A DNA stretch of 64,000 bases from Stereum hirsutum FP-91666 SS1. Taxonomy: Eukaryota; Basidiomycota; Agaricomycetes; Russulales; Stereaceae. The DNA lies in NCBI RefSeq assembly GCF_000264905.1, contig NW_006763145.1:285654-349653 (forward strand), written 5' to 3'. Made by a program: the position numbers and the translations under genes. The notes under the pieces were generated by a model. It saw only the letters and a list, made by a program, of their open reading frames with translations. It was not told the origin of the DNA and ran no database searches. Positions 1 to 9,616 of this stretch are shown here, piece by piece; position 1 is the first letter of the stretch, and each line of letters starts with the position of its first letter.

Positions 1-151
1 CGAGAACTAGGATATAGATCAAAAGTAATGCTACTGATATAGGGGAATTGGGGCTCTCATAAGATATACGCACCTTGACCTGGCTGGACATTAAATAACT
101 GTTATGTATGAGCAGGATGAGCGACTCGGCGATACCTGTCGTCCACAATGC

Positions 152-589
152 TCACGATGAGGGACGGAGAGCAGCACTGTCAACGTACCAGAAGTACCCG
201 ACCGGAAAATACGGGCCTTGCCGGACTCCTTTCCCTTGACTGCCAGCGTTGGCAACATTCTCGAGAAACAAGAAAGAGATGGGAAGAAAGTCGTGGTACG
301 CAGCGTCGATGAACTTCAAAAAAGGTTTAGTGAAGGAGTCGTCTTTGCAGTGAGAGTCTGAGACACGAGCAAGAGATGGGTATGACGTCGGGAACCGCGC
401 CACTACTGTTTGCCGAGCTCTGGAACGGGCAGCGTGGGAGATGCAAATTACCCCGTTTTGGAAGGCGAGTAGCGATTTCGTCCACGTCCACAACCTGCTC
501 CTAAACGGACCAGGTATGGTATTTCGCCCGATTTTCAGGGGCCTCTTGGACACCGCCGTTGCCGCCTTCTTCTTTTGTTGCACCACCAT
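152..589 (-). CDS. Possible exon(s) of an unidentified gene running toward the left edge
   Basis: A 145-codon minus-strand frame. The first half is basic and low in complexity (QQKKKAATAVSKRP). The second half, with FTKPFLKFIDAAYHDFLP and a tail ending near YFWYVDSAALRP, has the composition of real globular protein. The frame stops at 152, but a plausible donor (GTGAGC) overlaps that stop, so the coding part could continue past the window edge after an intron. A short intron inside the frame, around 430-470, is also possible. I do not recognise the family. It could be a decayed gene or a chance frame. The plus-strand permease downstream would be divergent to it. Confidence 0.3.
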   Translation of the reverse strand: MVVQQKKKAATAVSKRPLKIGRNTIPGPFRSRLWTWTKSLLAFQNGVICISHAARSRARQTVVARFPTSYPSLARVSDSHCKDDSFTKPFLKFIDAAYHDFLPISFLFLENVANAGSQGKGVRQGPYFPVGYFWYVDSAALRPSS

Positions 590-1315
590 TTCCGAAACTC
601 AGTGGCGTATTATCGCCCAGTACTAGTCTTGCTCAGGCTGACCTGTATATTTCTAGTGGACTCTGTCAACTTTCTGGTTTGTCAATCTCGAGATATATCA
701 TGCTGGTGAAGTCTAACGACAAGAGACTGTCTATCAACTGTCCATTGCAGGAAAGTTCCACTTACGCCACCTGTCTTTTACCGCGACACGCTTCTATATC
801 AATTAGTATCTATTCTACGGCACTTCCAATTAATGCCTTTAGAGAATGGAACGCTGAGTCAAGGGACCAACCGCCTCGGTGAAAAGCTCGAAACTTCGAG
901 TACTGGGATATTCCCTCGACATGTCCAGGGAGAAGTCTTAGGGCCCATTCCGGAGAGTGGCGTCGTGCGTGACCTCGGTAGGCTTTTTGTCTCACAAGAA
1001 TCGCGCGTATTTTGTTCTCATAGTTTATTTTCATGGCCAAGATGATAATGCTGCCCCTCCTTCATTCGCACAAAGCGAGTTTCAAACCGTACGACACGCC
1101 CGCTATTATCCAAACTCCACTATGCGTTTATTGACGACCCTTCATTCATAGATAGTTCGAAGGCAACGCCACGGAAACGATCCTGACGGTCTCAAAATTC
1201 GGCATCATCCTTCTCGCTCGCCGCACTTGAACAACGACTGGGAGTTCGCTGTGCGTGATGCCTATCTTCTGCCACACCGCTTGTCTTACCTTCATAATAA
1301 CAGGGATGGGGTTCA
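590..1315. other. Intergenic; no supported gene
   Basis: The only frames here are short and overlap on both strands without family resemblance. This stretch should hold the promoter of the permease that starts at 1316. I see no strong TATA box or repeat. Confidence 0.5.
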
Positions 1316-3791
1316 ATGAGCTATCTTGACGTGTCTCTACCGTCTGCAGAGACTCTCAAACGGCCGCACAAATACTTTGGACAGCTCAAGGCGACGTCTG
1401 TAGCTGGCAACGGTCTAGCTGGTGGTGTATTCTACACTTTTCCGGCAGTTATAGCAGTCGCAGGTGACCCGCATTTAGTTTACTCCCTGTGTGGCCCGCT
1501 CTAATCACCCTTGCATAGGTACCTATGCCCCGATATGTCTGGTCTTTGCGGCCTCTCTTTTGTTATTTCTCCGTCCTCTACTGCTCGAGCTCGCCTCTGC
1601 TGTTCGCCTGAACGGAGCGTATGTGAATAATGCAATGTCTCGCTATACTGTGTTGATCCTGCCTACTACAGGAATTACATCTACCTCCTGCAATTCTCCG
1701 GGAAGACGTTCTCTATCATTGGAGCGACAGCTACTCTCCTCGATGCAATCGCAACGGCCACAGTATCGTCAGCCACAGCAAGCACATACCTCTACGATGA
1801 ATTTACCTCCTTCCCACTGTCTACCGGCGTTCTCACTATCATTTTTCTGGTGGTAATAGGCGTGGTTGTTGGCGTTGGCGGAAAGGAGAGCGCAGTCGTT
1901 AGCGCCTCCGTGTTTGTCTTTCATGTATGTCTCTATATTTTCCTCCTGCGAAAATGTGTCTGACAACATCCATAGCTTGCTACTATGGCCGCGCTCATTC
2001 TCGCCAGTATCGTTCATTGGGCACGCATGGATCCAAATTCGTCAGTTCTGCGGGAGAATTGGGCCTTGCGGCCTGAGGGTGTCATTAATACACTCAAGGC
2101 TCTTTTCTATGGCACTTGCGTCGCTTTCCTCGGCGTCACTGGTACATTATGATTTTACACCACACCACACTATGACTACTAACTGACCGGCACTCCACAC
2201 TTAGGCTTCGAATGTACTCCCACTTATATTGAACACATGCAACCGAAGACCTACGCCTCTGTCCTTCGTAATCTTATCATCATAGCGGCCAGTCTAGGTG
2301 GCACGCTTTGTCTTCTCTGTTTTGCGGTCTTACCATACAGCGACGTAACGGGAGGAAACGTCCTTTCATTACTCGGAGAGACGATTGCGGGTGGGAGGTG
2401 GATGAGAATCTGGGTGGTCATTGATGCGGTCTGTGTGCTAATGGGAGGAGTATTGGCTGGTTTCGTCACCTGTGGGGGACTAATTGATCGACTGGCCAGG
2501 TCAGTCCTTGCGACGTCGTCCACATTGAAAAATATAATTACTTGTTTCCACTCATTCGTTCACTATAGGGATTGTGTACTGCCACAAGTCTTCCTGGCCA
2601 CAACACCCCTCACGAATGGCGCATACGTCGCGACTGCATTCTCCGTCTTGTTGGCAATCTTACTATGGCTTGCTTCGGGTATGAACGTGAATACTGCCTC
2701 TGGCATGTTTTCTGTAGCGTTCTTGTTTGTAATGCTCCTTGTACGTCCGCATTTATCATCTCCCTGAAAACCAACACTGATAGCGTTTCGTTGTCTTTAT
2801 TGTAGTTTGCCACCTCAAACTTCGTCCTCAAGTATAATCGCCCTACTCTCCCTCGAACGTACCGCGCGGGATTATGGGCCCTCACGGGCGCTCTTCTCTC
2901 CCTTTCTATAACTTGGGCAGGGAACATTGCCTTGGCGTGAGTACAATATTCTTAGTGCCCTGCGCCACCCATCACGCCACTCCGTTGAACGTGCACTCAA
3001 TTTACTCATTTTTCATGAGATAGTCCCTCGACCCTCAAGCTATTCGCACCGTCATTTATCCTCATCGGTCTCGCCTTCTTCGTCTTAGGCTCTCAACCCC
3101 GAATCGCCCGCCTAGCCCTTCGATTCTTCGAGCCGTCTCCCCGCGGTAGCTGGAAGATAACGAGGCTGCTTAATCGGTACCTTGTGAAATGGTACAAACG
3201 GACGCGCGATGCAAAAGTTTGCGTCTGGATCAAACATGACGATGTGTGTTTCCTTGTTCCTTTCATGCCAACGATTTCTCCCACTTTGGTACTGATGTCG
3301 TACCAGATTCATATGATGCTACGGGCCCTCCTATCCGTCCAAGCCAATACTCCAGAGGCCTGTACCGTCGTGTTCGTACATGCGTACCCCACCGCTGAAG
3401 ATATCCCGACTGAACTGGAGCCGAATACGAGGATATTGGACGAGGCGTTTCCTATGGTCACGATTGAGTGCGTGTTGCGTTACATCTCATCTTCCTCGAC
3501 TATTATTGACGTATGCATATGGTGTTTGTTTGATTGTGGCTCATCCAGCTTGGCATTCGTCAAGGGGACGTTCTCTCCATGCGTAAGCCTTCCATTTCCA
3601 TCCCCCGTGTCTCTCATCCTCGTGCTCGTTTTCATCCTCCTCATATTTGAATCGTGTATTTGTGCACCCAGCTCGTTCACGCCGCTTCTGAAGCACTCGA
3701 TGTCCCTACGAGCAGAATGTGCGTACTTCGTCTCGGGAGCGAACATATGTGGGCTTTGGGCGATTACGACGGCGTGAGGGTTATGGGATGA
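1316..3791 (+). CDS. APC-family amino-acid permease
   Basis: Predicted integral-membrane amino-acid transporter of the APC superfamily, 617 aa from ten exons: 1316-1463, 1519-1618, 1672-1924, 1976-2141, 2214-2499, 2569-2740, 2806-2936, 3024-3467, 3549-3582 and 3672-3791. All junctions are GT-AG and stay in phase. The first membrane segment carries the family-like GNGLAGGVFYTFPAV. About ten further hydrophobic segments follow, one containing GFECTPTYIEHM. After the last segment a soluble C-terminal region of about 200 aa contains LAFVKGTFSP and a Usp-like end (ALGDYDGV). I recall this tail from basidiomycete members of the family. The start at 1316 gives the usual short cytosolic N-terminus before the LKRPHKY motif. 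Substrate and membrane cannot be read from sequence; plasma membrane is the default inference. Confidence 0.85.
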
Positions 3792-4107
3792 AGCATTTCA
3801 CTTTCGCAGATTATGTAGCATAAGTTCATGGTTTGGTAGAGATGGTTAAGTTTGAAGTAGTTGTTGTGCGGATGTGATACCCCGGAACGAGTAGTATCCC
3901 CGCTTGTGTAGGATAGTTTACGATTACGGTTACGATTATGATCAGTGATGATTTTATGGGTTACATGGTTTCCTTTTAGCGCACACTTGTAGATTACGAG
4001 CCTACTTAATGTAGCCTTCATCTCCAAGGAGACGGTGTCCAGTGATCTGCAGGTTGTTCCAGAAGCAGAGACGTCTATGTTTAGTCCCTTCATCTCATCC
4101 CAACGAA

Positions 4108-4133
4108 GGTGGCACTCGTGCCTCGGTGCCACC
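4108..4133. repeat. Short perfect inverted repeat
   Basis: GGTGGCAC (4108-4115) is matched by GTGCCACC (4126-4133), giving an 8-bp stem with a 10-nt loop. It lies between the permease stop at 3791 and the BRCT gene start at 4459. It might be a protein-binding site or part of a 3' processing signal. Its small size means it could also be chance. Confidence 0.3.
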
Positions 4134-4290
4134 GTGTCACAAAACAGTTGAAAACATCGCGGTCACGTGCCATGACAACAACCGTGTCAGATTTAAAGAT
4201 CGTCTGTTTTAGTTTTGATCCTGACCTCCATGGCACCGCGTCCGACACCGACACCTTGACGTGCCAGAGGGCCCCAAAGATCTGACACGC

Positions 4291-4299
4291 TTTGTATAT
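4291..4299 (+). promoter_or_regulatory. TATA-like element of the BRCT gene
   Basis: TGTATATAG sits about 160 bp upstream of the ATG at 4459 and is followed by pyrimidine-rich DNA, as is common in basidiomycete promoters. It is assigned from sequence and spacing only. Confidence 0.3.
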
Positions 4300-4458
4300 A
4301 GTCAAGAATCAACACATCCTCTCTTTCTTTCCACTCTTTCGTTCTGCCCAAATCTCTACGCCCCAAGCTTCAGTCTACAGTCTCGAACTCGGGCTACATT
4401 CACATCATACACCAGCCATCTGTTGTCTTGGTCTTAGTCGTTTCGTTGTCGACTTGTT

Positions 4459-5737
4459 ATGGACGCGTTCGTCGTCGTCACGACACCTTCGACGAGCTCG
4501 AAACGCGCCGCTGCGAGCGGCGGTAAACAAGACTCAGGCTCGAAGACTTCTTCCAGCTCTCGATACGCTCCTTATTCTACAGCTACGAATCGCGCAATGA
4601 CGTCGGACGGGTACGCATTCTATCCCCTTCTCCTCCTTCTCTATCTCCATCTCCGTCTTCATCTCCACCTCCATTTCCGTCCGCGTCCTCGTCTTCGCTC
4701 GTCAAAATCATCCGAAACACAAACGCGCCACAGCTAACACTCGTACTCATTCATACAGCATCTCGACCCAGAAGCCTATACCCGCGAAGAAGAAGAGAAA
4801 GCCGCTGCTCACAGCGGACGGAAAGACGCCCTCCGCATCCGCGATCCGTAAACACCTCTTCAGCACGCTTCACGAGGAGACGAACCCGATCACGCATTCG
4901 GATGTGTATGCGAGGACTGGTACGTCTCCACGCATCTCTTCCTCCTTCAAAACACTCATGATATTTCTCTTGCTCGCCCTCTCCTGACTGTGCCTACCGA
5001 CCATTCGATGAAAAGATCACGTAACCTCGACAGCAACGGGCCATCAGCGCTCAGATGGGCGGAACGCAGGTTCGACCGCTGAGTATCTCACTCGGCGGAA
5101 GGAGAAGCTCGAGGGGCAGTTAGCAGAGGCACGACGGGAGGCTGAACGATCGACATCGCAAGAGGCTGGACAGTCGACGACGCAAGAAGCTGGACGGTCG
5201 ACGACGCAAGAGGCTGCACGGTCGACGACGCAAGAGGCTGCACGATCGACGACGCAAGAAGCTGGGCCGTCGTCGAATTTGGCTTCACAGGAGCAGGCGG
5301 GTAATACTACCAACACGAACGTGCTGAGGAACGTGAAGGCGTACATCGACGGGTTCCTCGAGAATACGACAGACATTGAGATGAAGAAGATCATCACGGA
5401 GGCGGGTGGGGAGGTCCTGTATGTGCTTTCTCTCTCTGTCCCTCTCCTACCTTCTATTCGAACCCGACTTACTCACTTCCCCCGCTCCCGCTCCTACAGG
5501 TACTCCGCCTCAAACGCCACACACATCCTGACCTCACAACAGCTCAGCGGAAGCAAGACGCACCGACTCCTCACGCAGAAGAAGATGAAGGTCCGGCCGC
5601 ATGTCGTCAGGCCGGAGTGGGTGTTTGATAGTCTGGATAGGGGGAGGAGGGTGCCGGAGAGGGAGTATTCGGTGTTGAAGGATGGGGGGAATAAGGGGTT
5701 GGTTGAGATGTTTGGGGTGGGGAAGGATGCGAAGTGA
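4459..5737 (+). CDS. Stand-alone Rev1-type BRCT protein
   Basis: 311 aa from exons 4459-4610, 4759-4919, 5034-5418 and 5500-5737, all in phase. The N-terminus is Ser/Thr rich with a basic nuclear-localisation-like PAKKKRK near residue 60. A coiled, charged stretch and five 8-residue STTQEAx repeats follow. The C-terminal 110 residues form a BRCT domain: VKAYIDGFLENTTDIEMKK, then THILTSQQLSGSKTH, then the BRCT Trp in RPEWVFDSLDRGRR. This pattern closely resembles the BRCT domain of DNA polymerase Rev1. However, the protein stops right after the domain, so no polymerase palm or fingers are encoded. Binding to DNA ends or PCNA in translesion repair is an inference from Rev1. It could be a regulatory relative or a truncated derivative. 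Confidence 0.8.
5147..5267 (+). repeat. Coding minisatellite, five 24-bp units
   Basis: Five near-identical 24-bp units within the BRCT gene's third exon encode the octapeptide RSTTQEA(G/A) with few changes. The unit length is a multiple of three, so copy-number change keeps the frame. The units are Ser/Thr and Gln/Glu rich, consistent with a flexible linker before the BRCT domain. Confidence 0.85.
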
Positions 5738-6445
5738 TTTGTGGGTGTTGTTGAGGTGGGTGATGTATTTTTCGGGTTAGGGGTGTAGATGTAAATCTCC
5801 GACCTTCACAGCGTATCTATTGATAGGAATTCGACGTATATCACGGACGACCGTCGATAACCCATATACTTGTAGCTTTGTAGAGTCTGGTCAACCTGTA
5901 GCTCGTAGTATCCGTATTCTGCGGACCCTCATACATTTATGTGCAGCTTTTAGTCGACAGGTAGCGAATTGATGGCCTCTGCGTGTACTTACTGCCACTT
6001 TGATTATTGCCCCTGATTTACTGGACTCACTGCATTTCACTCGTAGTTCAAGTCCGGCGTCTTCCCATCCACGCGCTCGACCCTGCGAACCGCCCCCGCC
6101 ACCGACTTTCCTTCCCGATCGGGGTTTGGAACCACATTATTTCCTGATGGCGGGCCACACCCATACGCGAAGTCCACCTCCGTATAACCTGCCCGTACCA
6201 GACCACATGGATATCCCTCTTCGATTTTCTCCGCCAAGTGCTTCTCCTAGGCCTGTGCGTCGCTAGGTTCAATTGTGGACCGTGGTATAAATACGACCTT
6301 GCTTGCTGGCAGCTGGGGTTTTTCCACCCGTCGCGTCCCACACATACTGCGTTTACTAGTTCAGGCTCGCACGACCATAGCGAACTGAGAAGACTACGCT
6401 CTTTCTCTTGACTTCCACGTTCACGTCCGTTAACTTCAAACCACC
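5738..6445. promoter_or_regulatory. Intergenic with TATA box of the aspartic protease gene
   Basis: No supported gene lies in this 0.7-kb gap. A good TATAAATA occurs at 6286-6293, about 155 bp upstream of the protease ATG at 6446. The rest has no repeat or ORF worth naming. Confidence 0.5.
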
Positions 6446-9400
6446 ATGCTACTGAAGACATCCACCGTCGGCTTCAGCGCCCTCCTCTCCGCCTCCATCG
6501 CACTAGCCGCAGAACCAGCGAAGATCTCCCTGTCGTCCAGAAAGGTAACCACGAGGTCGCCGAGGTCCGTCAAGAACCAGAGGAGAGCGGTGGACAATAT
6601 CACAGTTCCGTTGGATGATCAGTTTTTGGGGACGGATCTGCAGTGAGTTGTTTGTTCTTTGGTCGTTTCGTATGGAGGTTTGTGGGTCCTCGTTGTGTGG
6701 GGTGGGGAGGAGATCGTGTGAGTGGCTTACGAGAGGGAGAGAGAGAGGAAGAGTGAACGCGCGGACGTGGCGATTGGTTGTGAATAGAACGATTGAAGCT
6801 GACTGAATTTTTTGGACGACGTGTCATAGGTGGTTTGGCAACATCACCAGTTGAGTCCTCCCAGCGTCCTCCTCGACGACACATCATGATGCATGATCGC
6901 TGACCGAGCCGTCCAACGCCGATCTATGTGCACGATACAGTCGGGACACCACCACAAACCCTTCCGGTCAGTCGTCCGGAGCCCCTATCCGCATCCATTC
7001 ATCTGAATATTGCTGACTGCTAAATGTCTTCCTGTTCTGATTCAGACCGTGTTCGACACAGGAAGCGTAACCCTCGAAGTAACCAGTGCGTCTCTTTCTC
7101 CACTCTCTCCAATTCCCCTCTAACCTTCCCTCCTTTGATCATCCTACTCCCCCAGGCACCCTCTGCGCATCCACCTGCCCCAACCAGACCCAATTCAACG
7201 CCTCCGCCTCCTCCACCTTCGTCGACGGCGGCTCCGAATCCACCATCGTCTTCGCCACCGGCGGCGGCGTCAACCCTGCCATCGGAGACGAATACACGCT
7301 CACGTTGAGGAGCGCGACGGATACGGTGGGTATTGGGGGCGTGTTCGTGAGCGATGTCGAGTTTTTTCAGGTGACGGAACAGACGGCGGCGTTTGGGCCG
7401 GATCCGTATAGCGGGATTCAAGGTGCGTTGCAGTCGGTTTGTGGGCGGATGAGAGTTGGAATTTGCACGGGGAGGCGGAGGAGGAGATGGACAGTAATGA
7501 TGCTGACATCGATTGCGTCTAGGTTTGTCGGCAGATGCGGGCGGATTATTTGCGGGATTGGTAGCGCAGGGATTGCCTTGTACGTTCTTGATCCTCACTC
7601 ATTGTCATCGCATAACTTCGATTTATCCTATCCTACTCCTATATTTATTTCACTTCTCTCCTATCTCCCCATTCATAATAATATGGCAGTTCTGCTGGCA
7701 CGCTCTTCTCTATGCATTCACTAATTTTATTTTACGTTCTTAAACTCTATACCCTCGATGCTCGCTCGACGTGGCACTCTCCCTCTCTCCGCACCACCCG
7801 ACTGGACTCGGAATCGACAATTATCCACCCATCCCATGACGGTGACGGTGACGGAAACACGCTCGAAACTTTGACTCTGGCCCCGACGTTTGGACATCAT
7901 ATCATCAAGCCCTCTTCAGTATGCTCCTCACGCCTGAAGCGGACGGGGGCGCGGAGTTGCTGCTCGGCGGGATCGACTCTTCGAAGTTCAAAGGTACGTG
8001 TTCTAGATCTGTTTCTTTCCGAGTCAGTATCAGTATCTTTCGGTGTTTCTTCGATTCCTGTGGACTCAGTCTGCGTTATGTTATCGTATATGTCACTAGT
8101 CGGTGCCCGTACTTCGCGGGACAGACGGGCAGAGTTCATGTTCATGCTGTCAGAGAAGTAGTGGAAACCTCCGTGGACTCTGGAGATCTCGCGGGCCACC
8201 TACGCTCGTCGGCGAGTGGTCAACTGGACAGTGCACGGTCTATACATGAACAAAGGTCTCAATACGAGTGACCCGGAACATCTCAGACGCGTACGGCGAT
8301 GCATATGGCATCGCCACCAGTGGCTCATTGGCCTCAAATGTCGAGCGGATGAGATAGCCCAGTTGACTACTCGTTGGAAATGGGGCCCCGTAACACTGAG
8401 CTCCTTTGTAATGTTGACTAGCGGGAGCCCTTGCTTTGCAGGGCAAACGGACACATTCGTTATTGTCAGAGTTGTCGAAACCTCCACGGAGGTCTTACGG
8501 GCCACTCCCCGCCGAGCTACGTATACGCTCGTCCACGAGTGGTCAATAGGATGACTGCAGCTTCAGGGTCACAGGTCCAGCACAAGGTCCACAAAAGAAC
8601 CAAGATCTCGACGCAAGTGAGCTGGAACATCCACCGTGGTGTGGCCCAGCTGAGGCTGGAACAAGGAGTCAGACGGCGATGCATGTGGCATCCCCGTCAG
8701 TGGCCCACTGGCGTTGACGCTCCAATCCCCGTTCGAGTATCCAGCGAATCAGACGGACCAGTTATGTTGGTTGATTATGGGTGCAAGAACGCTGACCGTT
8801 TCTGCTTTCTCGTGTTCGCTCATGTTTGATGTGGCGGTGGCCCGTTCTTTCTGTCCTCTGGTCCTTTCTCCATCGTCTGCTGTGAACTTAAATTAACTTT
8901 TACACCACCCAGGCGACCTAATCAACGCGACCCTCCCCGGCTCCGGCCGTACCTGGGAACTTCCCTCCCCCTCCATCTTCGTGAACGGCCAAACGACACC
9001 TCTGCTGAACTCGGAGCGGACGGTGATATTTGATAGTGGGACGAGTAATGTTTTGTTTAGTACGAACACGACCGAGGTGCGTCTGATTTGCAAAGTCGCG
9101 ATTTGTACTCCTTCACGTATTTATGATCCCGAAAATGTACTCCAGGCAATCTACGCCCTCATCTCGCCCCTCATCCAACCACACGCCTCCGAACCCGGCA
9201 CCTACGGCCTCCCCTGTTCCCTCATCCCCACGCTCCCCGCCTCAATCTCTATCACCTTCACCTCGACGTCCAACGAGCCGTTCAACCTCACCATCCCGTC
9301 CGAAGAACTAAGCGTGGGCCCGTTCGCGGATAATGCGACGGAGTGCCAGACGCTGATTAATGCGTTCGACGGGCTGGAATTGGTCGGCGGGAGTTTGTTG

Positions 9401-9616
9401 AAGCATTATTATACGGTGTATGATGTGGGGGCAAGGACGATTGGGTTTGCGGAGAATGGTGCGTCTGCTGGTTCTTTGGGTTCTGGTTCTGGTTCTTCGA
9501 GTTCGAAAGGGAGCTCGTGTTCGGTCGGGGAGGCGGGCGTATCAAGATCGTCGAAGGGAGCGCTGATGTTCTTGTCCGTGGGTGTGTTGTTGGCGATATG
9601 TGTTCTAGGCTTTTGA
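6446..9616 (+). CDS. Secreted pepsin-like aspartic protease (A1), possibly membrane anchored
   Basis: The start at 6446 gives a signal peptide (hydrophobic to about residue 21, ending ALAAEPAK) and a basic propeptide. Exon 6830-6850 (WFGNIT) joins 6941-6966 (GTPPQTLP) through an unusual GTTGAG donor. Exon 7046-7085 then carries the first catalytic site, VFDTGSVTLEV. Further exons are 7156-7422, a GLFAGLVAQGLPC exon (about 7523-7585), a poorly resolved SAGTLFSM exon near 7705-7730, ELLLGGIDSSKFK ending at 7993, and 8913 onward. The last part holds the second site, VIFDSGTSNVLFS, and the C-terminal lobe with GTYGLPC and LLKHYYTVYD. A Gly/Ser linker and a final hydrophobic segment (VGVLLAICVLGF) suggest a GPI or transmembrane anchor. 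The join between the SAGTLFSM exon and LLTPEADGG near 7920 has no canonical donor in the right phase. Either I mis-see an exon or the frame is damaged there. Confidence 0.75.
8092..8760. repeat. Diverged tandem repeat inside a 919-nt intron
   Basis: Two units of about 325 bp (starting near 8092 and 8416) match over long stretches. Examples are the segment around GCCCxTxCTTxGCxGGxCAxACGG at both starts, the AGACGGCGATGCATxTGGCAT-like block near 8290 and 8670, and CCAxxAGTGGCxCAxTGGC after it. They lie within the protease intron 7994-8912, far longer than the other introns in the window. This looks like an old duplication of an inserted element. I cannot name its source. Confidence 0.6.

Noticed and set aside
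8092..8760. Intron repeat as a gene of its own
   Set aside because: The frames are broken and differ between the two units; the repeat structure explains the similarity better.
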